DNA of 64,000 nt from Tritrichomonas musculus. Lineage: Eukaryota > Parabasalia > Tritrichomonadida > Tritrichomonadidae. Numbering within the stretch: the stretch's first letter is position 1; every line of letters starts with the position of its first letter. The DNA lies in assembly GCA_039105265.1 (NCBI GenBank), contig JAPFFF010000017.1:1860001-1924000 (forward strand), written 5' to 3'. The notes under the pieces were generated by a model. The model worked only from the letters and a program-made list of their open reading frames with translations. It made no database searches and was not told the origin of the DNA. Positions 1 through 12,100 of this stretch are shown here, piece after piece. Position numbers and translations under genes: made by a program.

Positions 1-327
1 CAAAATGAAGTAATGATGTCTTATATTTCATTTTCTAACGATCCTAATACTTTTGATTCTGACGACCAACAAAAGTTATTTATTTTGAAAAAAATCGCTC
101 GTGAAATTAATTTGATTTCGAGTAATGTGGATAAAGCAACTTTTGAAAGTCTTATTGATATGTCAAATGATGCACAATTCCAATTAAATGAAGAGAGAAC
201 TAAAATACGCCATGAATATTCAAGAATGGATGGATTTGCTGAAAAATTGAAATTATTAAAACAAAGAAAGCAGCAAGCTAAGAAATCGTCATCTAAAAAA
301 AAAGAATCGAGCAAAAAGAAGTCTTAG
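1..327 (+). CDS. C-terminal part of an unrecognised protein (cut by window edge)
   Basis: The reading frame is open back to base 1, so this is probably the last ~108 codons of a longer protein. The first ATG in view is at 13 and could also be the start of a small protein of 104 residues. The visible part has a mixed-charge, probably helical middle rich in E, K and Q. It ends in a tail made almost only of Lys and Ser (from about residue 90), which would suit a nuclear or nucleic-acid-contacting tail; that role is inference. I recognise no family. The next gene is on the opposite strand and converges on it, with a 263-bp AT-rich spacer between. Confidence 0.6.
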   Translation, partial: QNEVMMSYISFSNDPNTFDSDDQQKLFILKKIAREINLISSNVDKATFESLIDMSNDAQFQLNEERTKIRHEYSRMDGFAEKLKLLKQRKQQAKKSSSKKKESSKKKS

Positions 328-590
328 CTTAATAAGAATGTTTGTATTATTTGTATGTATATATTAAAATATGTTTTATATAAATTTGTATCTTTTTAAT
401 ATTTTATCTGAAAATGATTTAAAAAAGAAAAAGTATTTGAAGAAAAGAGAATTGATTAATACTCTACTGACTCTAATAATTAAAAAAAAATAGATTGATC
501 TTTGACTATATCGAATTTTATTCAATCAAATAAAAAAATAAAATAAGGTAATTTTCTTTTTGTCATCATACAAGAATAGATAATAAGAAA
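328..590. other. AT-rich convergent spacer
   Basis: This is the spacer between two convergent genes. It holds A and T runs that could serve in 3' end formation for both, but I see no defined motif. Confidence 0.5.
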
Positions 591-1049
591 TCATACAGTT
601 GCAGAACGAATAATTTTATCAATATTTGCATTAAACACCTCAGATTTGTCAAGCGGAGAAAACGGAGAGTAAAACGGATCTGCAATTCGAGAAAAAAGCT
701 CATCTGCAATCAGCAATGACCATTTTCTGACAGATGGTTCAATTATTACTTTTCTGGTTGTAATTACTAATAATGTATATTTCAGAGGAAATTTGGTTGC
801 ATATACAGATAAGCGAGAAAATGATGGAAGTTCAATTGGATGTGATTGAATGGGAGGCGGTAATGTTTTAATTGTCAAAAAAAGATTCTGAGTTCTAATT
901 GTTAATAGCGCGTTAAATATTATCGATTCAATTTCAAGATCGTCATGTTGTGGCGAAGAAGGCGATTGTGAATTTTGATATTTTCTGAGATAAATCGGAG
1001 ATCCATCAGGAGCTATAATTGAAATGCAAGCAACAGGAGAACTCTCCAT
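591..1049 (-). CDS. TRAPPC2L-like TRAPP complex subunit (sedlin/longin fold)
   Basis: The protein has 152 residues, close to the ~140 of TRAPPC2L. The N-terminal VACISIIAPDGSPIYLRKY matches the first strand of the sedlin/longin fold. The C-terminal block DPFYSPF followed by FNANIDKIIR lines up with the conserved CNPFYNPG and FDNMVTSM block of TRAPPC2L. In other eukaryotes this subunit is part of the TRAPP tethering complex, which acts as a Rab exchange factor at the ER-Golgi and Golgi. The middle is divergent and has a short Pro/Ser-rich insertion near residues 27-35. I see no membrane segment. The identification rests on remembered family motifs, so TRAPPC2 (sedlin) itself is the main alternative. 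Confidence 0.7.
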   Translation of the reverse strand: MESSPVACISIIAPDGSPIYLRKYQNSQSPSSPQHDDLEIESIIFNALLTIRTQNLFLTIKTLPPPIQSHPIELPSFSRLSVYATKFPLKYTLLVITTRKVIIEPSVRKWSLLIADELFSRIADPFYSPFSPLDKSEVFNANIDKIIRSATV

Positions 1050-1277
1050 TATTTATTTAGATTTATAATTTGCCTTAATTTCACCAATAGGTAAAATAAT
1101 TCAAATAGAAAGGTCATTTTCTCGTAAAAAAATCTTATATTCAAAATCGCATTTACATCAAACATTTATTAACATAATTATGATTAATCTATATTAAATA
1201 CCTAAAAACTTTACTGGTTTTGTACCGATATTTTTCATTTTAACACAGTTATTGAACTTATCAAAATTATAAAATAA
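1050..1277. other. AT-rich spacer
   Basis: This stretch is the upstream region of the TRAPPC2L-like gene and the 3' side of the calpain gene. I see no other feature in it. Confidence 0.4.
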
Positions 1278-3920
1278 TTATATGAGGAAACAGCATCTTG
1301 ATACAGGGACCTTCTTTGACTTTATTTCCAATCCGATATCAATTTCTTCTGTCTGCAAAATTGTTTCAGCCAAGTCGAGGTTAGTAGCGCCTTCTTGCAA
1401 ATTTTGTTTAATTTTTTGATTTTCAGAAAGATTTGAATAATTTTGACTTTTTCTGACTGTTTTCATTGGTTTAAAATTTTCTGGCTGTTCAATCAATTTC
1501 ACCTCTTTAAATTCAATTTGTTTTATAGGAGGAACTTCACTTTTCTTTTGTTTGAATTTAGAAGCCAAATTGCCAATTTTATCTCCTTCAATTTCATACA
1601 TTTCGAACTCATTATCGCCGAAAATGTCAACAACGAACTCGCTCTCTGTTTCAGCCGATTCTCTTGTCACGCATAGTGCGTAAGGCCTTGACACATCTAC
1701 AATATTCCACGTTGCCCTGTCATGGCAGCAGTTCCATTGTATGTCGAAGTCAAAGTGAACTGTTCCCTCGAAAAAACGGTCAATTTTATCGCCAGCGCGA
1801 TTCCTCCTTTCAAGGTACACGCTGTGGATTGACGATGAATTTTTCTGTGAAAAATCAACGAAAATGATCGTCGGCGACTTTTTGAATACAAGACACCATT
1901 GTCTCATTTCAATGCAGCTCTCTTCATACGGAGAAGCGCCATCTTCCTTCCCTGGAAATAATTTGCCACTTACCGTATAACCGCAATTTTTGAAAGGGTC
2001 AGGTTCGGGCAACAGTCCGAACTCGAATTTTTCTTTGCACCAAACAACGAACTTAAACTGGCTAACATCTTCTTCTTCCATTCGATAGACGCAAATTGAC
2101 CATTGTCTATTATTGTGAGTTTCTTCCTCTTCTTCTTCTTCTTCTTGTTCGTTTGGGCTCTCGTCTTTCCTGGCGTCGATTGGAATGCTGAACTCTTCGT
2201 AGTCAGAAATGCCATTCACTGTGAAGTGGAAGTACTTCATGCTTTTCAATGCATAGTCAATTTTCTGTGCTTTTTTGGCAAGTATCAGAAAAAGTGGACC
2301 TGTTGTTTTGTTCTTGAAAAATTGAATACGAACTTCCGTTTGATCGTCGTCCTTCATTTCTGGAAAGCGGAGATAAAACTGCCTGCACGTCGTGAGAGGC
2401 AGGGACCCAAAAGGGTCCCATTGGTCTTCTTTGGGTGATGTGAACATTCCTTGATATGAGGCTGAATTCCACTTTTCTCGGAGGAAGTCATCGTTGAACT
2501 TTTTGATAGAAAAATTTTTATCAGGAGATTCTATCAAAATTCGATAATAACAGGGCTCGTCCTCAATGTCAATTCGGTTCAAAAAGAAAGTGAATGGTTC
2601 GCTGAAATCAGTAATCGTGTATTCAATTCCATTAACGGTCGAATTTGTCGTGGTCCTCATTATTTCAATGTTATTGTCAAGCGAGTCGACTTTTCGACCA
2701 TGGTTCTTACAGATATAGAGGCCATGAAATGAAGGCGGGCCTGAAACATCGTATGATAGACGAACGACTGTTTTTTTGGTGAACTTTATCGACCATTGAG
2801 GAATACAGCCAACATTACGAGATCCTGAACATGGTGATCGGCCATCTAAGTATCCTTCAATCTTTCCGTAGACATTATACTTTTTCCAATCTTTCTCGCC
2901 GGGTAAAGAATAGTAAATTGATTTGAAATAAGTTAAAAAATCCTCATATTGCATCCAAAAAGAACCATCCCTACATTTTGAGTAATTTAATTCTTTTTTT
3001 AATTGATTTGTCCAAAATTTAGAGTTATTGGAATATGCACCTTTCCATTCAAATTTTCCCCAAGGATTTCTAATTTTCAAAAATCTTTTTTTCTCTGATT
3101 CACGAATATCCAAGATTTGATATGCATGTTCAGGTATTAATCCTGTAGATTTTTGTAGTTTTTTTGGTGTAAAATCCGGTAAAAATAACATTGAAACCGA
3201 TGTACCAATCATCGCATTTTTTCTCTTTAACTTTACTAACTCTTTAAATATTTCATTGTATATATCGATTTTTTTGCTTTTTAATGTAGACTCTGGAATT
3301 ATGTCTTCAATTTTAGCAAATGCTTTTGGGAATTGATCAAATAAAGTCCGGATTCCAAAATGTATTTGTCCTGTTTCAATGTAATAGTATCCACCGCATG
3401 CTTTAGCAAATGCTTTTTCAACAAGAACAAACCAGCATGAATCAGTATTTGACCGAGGATGAGAAAAAAGTGGCTCTGTTGAATATAAATCGCGATATGG
3501 AATTTGGGTATCAACTATAACTGGAATCCTTTCACCTAAAAAGTAAAAGTATATCAAAACGCAACCGTATTCTAATGATGATTTGGGATGAAAAAGGCAT
3601 TCAACAAATTTTTTGTCATGTGATGCATATATAAACGAAACAATCAAATAACAATCTGCCAATTTTCCTTGTAAAACGCTGTTAGGTGAAATATTTTCAA
3701 AAAGATTTTTTGAATATTGATCTTCAATGCGCCTCCATTCGTGATTTCTAAGAATGTCTTTATCTTCCTTTAGAATGGGCTTTTGTGGATAAAACTCTAA
3801 ATCTGTATATTTTGTATTATTCCTTTTGCATTCTTCAATAATTTCTTCAAAATTTTCAATAACATCGCCTGAATTGATAAGTGTCCTCAATAAATTGATG
3901 GTTCTTTTTTCATCACTCAT
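1278..3920 (-). CDS. Calpain-like cysteine protease with C-terminal CaaX box
   Basis: The protein has 880 residues and is a clan CA, family C2 peptidase. The catalytic triad is visible: Cys90 in QGKLADCYL, His265 in PEHAYQI and Asn285 in KIRNPWG. The protease core covers roughly residues 65-345. It is followed by beta-rich regions that look like two or more C2-like/calpain domain III modules (about 360-480, 490-640 and 640-760), with an acidic Glu run near residue 600. No EF-hand domain is visible, so calcium control by a penta-EF module is not expected. The tail ends in RCCFLI: the last four residues, CFLI, form a CaaX prenylation box, with a second Cys just before it that could be palmitoylated. 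Membrane attachment is inference from that motif. The start is taken at the first ATG, 5 bases after an initiator-like TCATTT. Confidence 0.9.
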   Translation of the reverse strand: MSDEKRTINLLRTLINSGDVIENFEEIIEECKRNNTKYTDLEFYPQKPILKEDKDILRNHEWRRIEDQYSKNLFENISPNSVLQGKLADCYLIVSFIYASHDKKFVECLFHPKSSLEYGCVLIYFYFLGERIPVIVDTQIPYRDLYSTEPLFSHPRSNTDSCWFVLVEKAFAKACGGYYYIETGQIHFGIRTLFDQFPKAFAKIEDIIPESTLKSKKIDIYNEIFKELVKLKRKNAMIGTSVSMLFLPDFTPKKLQKSTGLIPEHAYQILDIRESEKKRFLKIRNPWGKFEWKGAYSNNSKFWTNQLKKELNYSKCRDGSFWMQYEDFLTYFKSIYYSLPGEKDWKKYNVYGKIEGYLDGRSPCSGSRNVGCIPQWSIKFTKKTVVRLSYDVSGPPSFHGLYICKNHGRKVDSLDNNIEIMRTTTNSTVNGIEYTITDFSEPFTFFLNRIDIEDEPCYYRILIESPDKNFSIKKFNDDFLREKWNSASYQGMFTSPKEDQWDPFGSLPLTTCRQFYLRFPEMKDDDQTEVRIQFFKNKTTGPLFLILAKKAQKIDYALKSMKYFHFTVNGISDYEEFSIPIDARKDESPNEQEEEEEEEETHNNRQWSICVYRMEEEDVSQFKFVVWCKEKFEFGLLPEPDPFKNCGYTVSGKLFPGKEDGASPYEESCIEMRQWCLVFKKSPTIIFVDFSQKNSSSIHSVYLERRNRAGDKIDRFFEGTVHFDFDIQWNCCHDRATWNIVDVSRPYALCVTRESAETESEFVVDIFGDNEFEMYEIEGDKIGNLASKFKQKKSEVPPIKQIEFKEVKLIEQPENFKPMKTVRKSQNYSNLSENQKIKQNLQEGATNLDLAETILQTEEIDIGLEIKSKKVPVSRCCFLI

Positions 3921-3930
3921 TAAATGATGA
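3921..3930 (-). promoter_or_regulatory. Initiator-like TCA element at the calpain gene
   Basis: On the minus strand the bases directly before the start codon read TCATCATTTA. Trichomonad core promoters are known to use an initiator of the form TCA(+1)Py(T/A) a few bases upstream of the ATG, and TCATTT fits. This is a motif match only. Confidence 0.4.
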
Positions 3931-4304
3931 AAAAAGAAATTTTATTTTTTTCTATATGAATTTTGAATAGAATTCTTTACAAAATTGAATGGTATGTTAT
4001 TGAATTTTTTATTAAGGAAATTTATCAAATCACCATCCAATTTGTTGGTTATCGATTCAGAGAATATTAAATTTGAGTAGTCATGATTTGGCTTTGATTA
4101 CTCTTTAGAAAAACCTATTAAAAAAAGAGATTATTACTGAGATGAAATTTTCGATAACTTAGTAAAATGCATTAATTGTTTTATTAAGGTCATTCATCTA
4201 TAAGTTTATTGATTGAATTTTTGAATTCATGATCATTTAAATTATTTAAGATTGATATAATAATAAGAAATCAATCAATGAAAAAAAAATAGATAAAAAA
4301 AAAA
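3931..4304. other. AT-rich spacer without visible gene
   Basis: This spacer lies between the calpain gene and the aminopeptidase gene, both on the minus strand. It contains only AT-rich sequence and short homopolymer runs. Confidence 0.5.
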
Positions 4305-6014
4305 TCAAAATTGTTGTGACATTCTTAAAACATCTGGATCAATGTCCAAATTTTCTGATACTGTTTGAGTAGATTGTGAAATCAATAAGCAATTTAATTC
4401 ACTTAATTTGTTTTCGTTTTTAGCTATCAGTAAACGTTCGAGCAGTTCTTTTGTGTATATAACAACACAAAGTGATGAAAGTTCATCATTAACTATAATC
4501 CAATCAAACTCAACATCAATTCTCGTTTCTTTATCCTGAACAAAAACTTCTTTTTTTTGAACATTTCCATCTTTTTCATAAATAATTGGAAGTTTAAATT
4601 GAAAAATTGAATTTTCAAAACTTGTTTGGGTAACAGTTATACCTATCATCTTTGACTTATCATCATTATCGTAAATTAGATTAACAAGCAAAGCTGGATA
4701 TCCTATTGATCGTAACCAAACCTTGAAAAATTCTGTATAATCATTGTTTAATGTTGAATTTGCAAGATTTACGAAATCAAAAGCTTCAGCACTTTTATTT
4801 TTGTATGTATCACACCATTTTGAGCAAACTTTGTAGAAGTTTTCTTCACCAACAATGTCTAGAAACATTTTTAGAATAAATCCTCCTTTTATATATATTG
4901 CAGATTTCAATACCCTTTGTGTAAAATCTATTTCTTCAGGATATGGTACCACTTTATCTTTATCGAAAAATCTTAAGCAACGGAAGCCATCTCTTTCAAT
5001 GAAATGAGCGATACCCTTTCCATTGTATTCGGGATCGCAATCGTTCAAAATGAGAAATTGAAAGAATTGAGCAAATCCTTCATTCAACCAAACAGAATCC
5101 CACCATTTAATTGAAACAAGATCGCCAAACCATTGATGAGCAATTTCATGCATTACAACTTTTGAATGTCTGAAGAATTCTGTGCCTGCTGTGTAATCAC
5201 AAAGTGTAATTAATCCATAATTTTCCATTCCAATCTTGATTCCTTCATATGAAATGAGTTGAAGATGAGGAAGTTCATATTTAACACCTAATTTTTCTTC
5301 AAGCCATTCAAGTGAAAAAACAGCTACGCGTAAATATCCACGTAATGATTCTTCTTTTCCTTTTGCAGCATAAAATTTAACTGGAGTTCCAAATTTTGTC
5401 TTATCTTCGATGAATGCAAAATTTCCAACACAAATGCAGAGTAAGTAACTGCACATTGCTGGTGTTGGAAGAAAAGTTATTTCTTTCTCATTATCAGCCA
5501 AAGTTGATGATTGAATTGGCATGTTTGAGATACCTGTTAAATCTGATGGTATACGAATTTTGACAGTATAAGAAGAGCGAATGTTAGGATCATCAAAGCA
5601 AGGAAGCAATTGGCGTGCATAAGATAATTCAAATTTTGTCAGATAGCTATCCTGATAAACAAAAAATCCGTGTGGTTTCTTTTGATATTCACTTTGAAAA
5701 ATTGGAGTTAAAGAATAATCTATAGTAATAGGATATGAGTCAAAATCTTGATTAGAATCTTTTGGCCGAGATATAATTAGTTTAGGATAATCTATTGTAT
5801 ATTCAAGAGTAATATTATTTTGAGTGATTTTATTTATGGTAATATTTGGAGATGTATGCAAGTAAACGTAATCATCATCTTGATTTTTTTTAAATTCAAT
5901 TGTTACTTTTGCATCAACAGGATATTGATTTTTAATTATGTGTAAAAATAAATCGTAATGGGTCGGAATAATATTTTGAGATAATCTCTCACACATTTTT
6001 AAAAATAATGTCAT
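4305..6014 (-). CDS. M1-family zinc aminopeptidase, short form
   Basis: The protein has 569 residues and belongs to the gluzincin M1 family (puromycin-sensitive aminopeptidase group). It would remove N-terminal residues from peptides, with no signal peptide and so probably in the cytosol. The zinc site is intact: HEIAH at residues 289-293 with the third ligand Glu312 in WLNEGFA. The exopeptidase motif usually written GAMEN appears as GMEN at 262-265. The N-terminal beta domain (LPxHYDL-like IIPTHYDLFL) and the catalytic domain are complete. The large C-terminal helical domain (ERAP1_C-like, ~300 residues in the usual ~870-residue enzyme) is almost entirely absent, and the protein ends near residue 569 with only its likely first part. 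A second start is possible at Met7 (base 5996), which better matches the family N-terminus. The gene is divergent from the TOR gene. Confidence 0.9.
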   Translation of the reverse strand: MTLFLKMCERLSQNIIPTHYDLFLHIIKNQYPVDAKVTIEFKKNQDDDYVYLHTSPNITINKITQNNITLEYTIDYPKLIISRPKDSNQDFDSYPITIDYSLTPIFQSEYQKKPHGFFVYQDSYLTKFELSYARQLLPCFDDPNIRSSYTVKIRIPSDLTGISNMPIQSSTLADNEKEITFLPTPAMCSYLLCICVGNFAFIEDKTKFGTPVKFYAAKGKEESLRGYLRVAVFSLEWLEEKLGVKYELPHLQLISYEGIKIGMENYGLITLCDYTAGTEFFRHSKVVMHEIAHQWFGDLVSIKWWDSVWLNEGFAQFFQFLILNDCDPEYNGKGIAHFIERDGFRCLRFFDKDKVVPYPEEIDFTQRVLKSAIYIKGGFILKMFLDIVGEENFYKVCSKWCDTYKNKSAEAFDFVNLANSTLNNDYTEFFKVWLRSIGYPALLVNLIYDNDDKSKMIGITVTQTSFENSIFQFKLPIIYEKDGNVQKKEVFVQDKETRIDVEFDWIIVNDELSSLCVVIYTKELLERLLIAKNENKLSELNCLLISQSTQTVSENLDIDPDVLRMSQQF

Positions 6015-6188
6015 TCATTATATTTAACAGAAAAAATTCAAAAAGATCAATACAAAATTTTGATTGTTTTATCTGAATTTTTTTCAATTGCTTTACAATT
6101 TTTGTATATATTTTCACAATTTTTCTTTAACAAATTGATTTTAAGGTCAATTTTTATCTTATCAGATAAAAATCAATATTGTACTTTC

Positions 6189-9100
6189 ATGTCAAGTCGT
6201 AAAAAAAGCTCAAGCTTTTCTTCTAAATTTGGCAATCCTATTGCAAAAGAAAATTACTTTATGATACAAGAAGAAGAAGTTCAAAAAACTAATATTGATT
6301 CACTTGAATATTATTTAAACGAAATTATTAAATCAAGCAATAACATAAATTCGCCAGACTTTCGTGTCGCAGTATCTTCATTCCAAAAATTTATTTTTAA
6401 TAAATACGAAGCAGAAAGACTATCTCATAATGAACGAAACTTCCTCAACGAATTATTTAAAAGCATATCGATTAACCGAGAAAAACGCACTACTTTTGAA
6501 TATACAATTTATACGCGAGCAATAGTTTCAGTAGAATTTGGTGATAAAATGATTATAGCAAATTACTTATCGAATACAATTAATTTCATTAAACCAGATA
6601 ATAATAAATTGACATGGGAAAATCTTGGTGTTGTTCTAGAGTTTCTCAAGAAAACGTTAAAAAATGGTGTGTATTTAATTATATCCAATTTAAAAAGTAT
6701 TTCATATGATTGGATTCAAGATCAAAACAAAATGATTTCGGGATTTTATCTATTATGTCTTCTTTTAAAGCAGTTTCATGATTTTTTAGAACCATATTTT
6801 TCACAGATACAAGCTATGATCATTTCCGGTTTGACAGAGGGTGGAGGTCCTGATGTTGTTTTGGAAGCAATTGATATTGCCATAGATCTTCAGAAAAATA
6901 AAAATGTTAACTTTAAATTGCACCACTTTTGTAATTCTTTGGTCATGTTCCTTAAAATATCCGAAAAGAAATGGTCAATTAAAAATATTCTGTTTGCAAT
7001 TGAAAAAATATTGGATAATTTCCCCGAATATGCTAAAGATTTGAGTTTTTCAGTTAATCCAGCTGATCTTCTTAAAGATATTAAAAATAGTGAAAATGTT
7101 TTGAATGGTCTGCAAATAGCTCCTTTTTATGTTAGAACGCTTAAAGTAAATACTGATTCAAATGATATGATAAACAAGTTAATTGAAATGTATTATAATC
7201 TTTTATCGCATCGCTCGCCATACCGAATTGATGCATTGATATCATTAGCAAACATTATTTTTATATCTAAAATGAATAACTACAATATTAATTCAGATTT
7301 TCAAAACAAATTATACCAAAAACTGACCAAATATTTTGATATTGACCAAGTTTATTACACATATATAGCGTTACTTACAATGCGTGATGCCTCAAATTTT
7401 GATAATGACGCAAAAATGATTTTTATTATTACTCGACCCATAAACCAATGGATTGTGGATGGTTTCTACAATTACTGTAAAATTCTAGAAGCAAAAAATA
7501 TTAAAAATGCAAAACCAGATTTAAAGCAAAGAATAGACAGAATCTTTCTTGTTTATTTCAACAATATAATTTTAAACCAATCGTCAGCAGATAAAATAAT
7601 ATTTGCCCTCGAAGGTATTCTTAAGCTTAATATTTCGATGAGCTTAATTCCAATTCCTCTCGCGAATAAATATTCGTTATTAATGAATCATAATGATTAT
7701 AAAGTAAGAAAACTTACTTCAGAATTTATCACAAAATATCAAAAGGAAAAGCCAACTTTGGAAATTCTTTGCCGAATATTAAGTATCATTGGTACTGAAT
7801 TTACGAATCTGAAAGATGATCTTTTTCGCAATTTGAGGAGAGAGCCTGAAGATCCTGCAATTATTCCTTTGTTAGTTTCTCTTTTGCATGATTCGTCCAC
7901 TCTCATCCAAAATTATTCACTTCTTTATTTAATTGATTTAATACATCTTGATGGTGTTCCAGAAATAATCACCGATTTTTTGAGAAGTACTGGAGAAGAA
8001 ATGAAGCTTACCACAGGTATATTATCAAAACGTTCGCTTCGTTTCTTTGAAACTGTTTGTATTGCATATCGTGAAAAAAAAAATCCGATATTTCAAACGA
8101 TTTTGTTCCCATTCGCTGACTTTCTTATCAATCATATTCTCCAAAGCGAAATTTTACCACATATTGGCCTTATTATTTTATCCTATATGATTCCAATATC
8201 AACTAAAGACACGATTAAAAGAATTGACCTTGATAAATTAGTTAAGCATATTGAACAATCCCTTGTTCCACACTCATCATATCGCAGGCTTGAATCAACT
8301 TTCGACCTTCTTCTTGTTGCACTTAAAGAAACTGATCTTCGTTTCACCATATATGATAAGCACTTTATTATACTTAATAAGCTTCATACAATTTGTCAAT
8401 TAAACAAAAGAAGTGTTAATCAGAAAAAATTACTTGATACGATTTCAACAGTGGGAGCTATAAATCCGCAGTACGTCAAAACACAAATGAATTCAATTTT
8501 TGATAATGAAGAAGAATCAGATGTTATTGTTAATACTCCGATGCATTTTCTATCCATTTCGAAATCAGATAAAGTTCTTGAAAAATTGAATTTTGCTGCA
8601 ACTGGAATTGCAGTAAAAACATTGCTTGAAATTATGGATGAGCAGATTCTTTCAACTCTCTTTTCATCTGCAATTGAAGCGCTTGAAAAAATAATTAAAG
8701 GGGGAAGTGTTATTGATGACTCATTATTAAAAGATGTTTTCAACCATATTTCAAGTATATTAGAAAATGATGATAATCCTTCGAATGTTCCAAAAATGAT
8801 ATCAGCATTGCAAGCAATGGTTGTTGTTTTGCGTGAGAGAATTGAGCCATTAATGCCTAGTATTATTGAATACATATATTCTAATTGGAATAGATTTGAT
8901 CATTCATTACTGATCAAAATAATTGAATTCATTCCAATCAGTTGCGGTTATGATATATTAAAACCATATATATTTAAGCTTGCAAGTTTGCTTGTTACAG
9001 ATTTAAACAATTGTCCTACACAAATGGCTGATGATATTTATTCAGTTTTTGAATCTCTTTCAATTTATCTTCCAATTATTGGTGTCGTCATTATTCCGCC

Positions 9101-12100
9101 ATTAATTACTTGGATAAATAATCATGCATATAATACTAAAGTTTGTAGTCCAATGATCAAGAAATTATGTACACTCTTAAGTTCAAAAAGAGGAGGAAAA
9201 GAATATTCAACTCAAATAATAAGAACAATGATTAAAATTGTCCATATAAATAAAGAACTTCATGATGATTCTTTATCAGTTATTCGGATTCTTGCGGATT
9301 TAATGGGACAAAGATTCATATTATATCTTCCATCTTTACAAAGTGTATTTTTCATCTCTCCAAATGACGAATTAACACGTATTATTAATGCATATAAATC
9401 AGGTAACATTTGCAAAGGGCCTGATAAAGGGATCAAAGTTAAAAAAGAAGTTATTCAGCCCAAAAAAGATTTGAATGCGGAACTTTATCAAGAAATGGAC
9501 TCAACAACTAATTTTGATTCATTTAAACCGCCAAATGAAGCAAGCGATGGAACTCAGTGGCAACTTTGGTGGGACAGATTTTCTTCCTTTTTCTTCGATA
9601 ATATTCCATGTCGAGCAATTAAAACATGTAAAGAAATAGCCAAAAAATATTCACTTATGAAAGATAAATTATTCCCTCTTGCATATTGCATATGTCGAAC
9701 TATTAATTTACAAAAATATCAATGTTTAGATGAATGGCTTGTGAAAACTATTAAATCAGCCCCAAGTTCAATTTTACGAACATTTTTATATATTTATGAA
9801 ATTTATGAAATATTAGATCTAAAAATATTAAACTTTAATCCAAGAGTTGTAGCTCGAAAAGCGATGGAAATCGATTCATATGCACTTGCTATTCATATTT
9901 ATGAGAATATCTTTCAGAGTGAAAGACGTGTTTCAGAAGATACAGCAAATTCTCTAATTACATTAAATCAGCATCTTGGTTTCACCGATGCAGCCAATGG
10001 TATCTTAAAAGTTACGAATACCCAAGGACAGTCAGAACTGTCAGAAAAGCTTGGCCTTTGGGAAGATGCCCTCAAGCAATATGTTAATGATCCAAATGGA
10101 GTTCATGCCTTAGGACCAAATTATAATTTTGTTTCAGTATGTTCAAATATGGAGCCGAAATCAACCTTAAGTATCATGAATTGTCTAAATCATCTTTCTC
10201 GTTTTTCAGAATTAAATGAACTAGCAAACTCAGTTTTAAATAATCCCAATTATCCAAACTCGTCTGACATGAGATTGAGGAGTCTTCGTTTTGCAGCAAC
10301 AGCTTCATGGCATCTTTTTAATTATAGCGATTTTGAGAAATTCGCTGAACAATTCATTAATGAAAGTAAAGGACGGAAGAAACCAAGCGAAGATAGTGAA
10401 AACCCAGATGAAATCAATGAAAATTATTACATTGTTGTAATGTATAATATTCTTAAGAAAAATTTCCAAGCAGCAAGAAGAATCATCAGTAAAATTCACG
10501 CAAGTTCATGTAAAAAGCTATTTCCGATGCTTGGTGAAAATTATGAACTAGTTTATGAAGATATGAGTATTATATCATCTCTTGTTGAAGCAAAAGAAGT
10601 AATTCAATACATTGAATTGGATGAACTTGCCAAAAATCCCGAAAAGACAATCAGAGAAGATGCATGTAATTCAATGAATAGAATCAGGCAACTTTGGAAA
10701 ATTCGCTTTACTAAACTGAAGCCAATTTCTTCTGTTCTTCATGATCATCTCTGCATCCGATCGATTGTTCTTCCCATTTCAGAGCAAAGTGAAGGTTTCT
10801 TGACCTTAATTGACGCTGCAATTGATCAAAAAAGGCTCGAATTAGCCGAATCAGTCCTTCAATATTGCGAGTCAAAAGATCCTAAATGCGAGAAGTATCG
10901 ATCGATGCGGTGCAAGTTGATCTGGGCTCGTGGAGAGAAAAAAGAAGCAATCTCATCCTTATCGAAGCTTGAATTAACCAAAGAAACCAACATGATGCTT
11001 GCGCAGTGGATTTTTGAATATGGAGATGCGCAAAAAGCTAGAAATCAACTTGAGAAAGAGATTTCAGAAATCAATAATCTTGATAAAGATTCATTAATGA
11101 ATTACAACACTGATCTTGCTTTTGCAGAACTCGAAGTGTGGGCAAATATAAATCTTGTTCTTTATCGGTCCAATCCTTCGCAAATCAATTATATTGTTGA
11201 CTCGCTTGAAGGCTTCATGAATGCTTTATCAATGGCCAAGTCAAACTCTATTTTGACTTTTACTCTTCGTGTTCTTCATGTTTTATTCAACCATGAATGT
11301 GAAGAGTTATACACAAAGTTTGAAAATATTCTAAAAAGTGGTAAAATTTCTTTATCTGCTTGGTCAGACGTTGTAATCCAATTAATGTCACGTTTGGCTT
11401 CATCAAACCTTGGTTTGAGAAAGACGATAGGCGATTTGATTAAAACAATCGGTCTTTCACATCCACATTCAGTCCTTCTTTCTTTGATGGTCATGACTTA
11501 TTTCGAAGGAACTGAAAAACAGCGGATATCAAGAGAAATCATCAATGAAATAAGACAGAAGCATCCACTTGTTGTTTCATCATTATCAAGATTTTCCCTC
11601 GAACTTCAAAAAGTGGCCCTAAGTTGGTGGGAGGCAACAGTGAGTAAGATTGATGAAGTTTCTAGGCTTTATGCGGACAACATCACTCATGAAAATGTCA
11701 TTTTGCATAGCAAAAGTGGTACTAATATTAAAGACCAAATAAGCCCACAATGTCAAATGATATTGTGTGAGATTTGTAAAGCACTGAAAAATCTCGATAA
11801 AATGGTTTTGGCTGCCCCTTCTTCATTCTATGAGATTTCGTACAGTAACGAGTTCGGTCATGCAATGGAAACAGCTTCACATTGGCGGAAAGTTTATGAA
11901 AGAACAAAGGACATTACTGCATTTCAAGTAAGTTGGAACTATTATACAACTGTCTTTTATGCTGTTAGACCATTATTGAGTAATTTGAGTAATTTCACAT
12001 TAAGTGATGCATCTCCTTATTTGGCCAATTTTACCTCTGAAAAGGCGTTAATTCCCGTCCCTGGAACCTATTCATTAACAAATGAAATGAAACATGTTCA

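Noticed and set aside
6060-6188. N-terminal extension of TOR by 43 residues
   Set aside because: It is hydrophobic and AT-driven and has no family counterpart; the ATG at 6189 with TCA in front is a better start.
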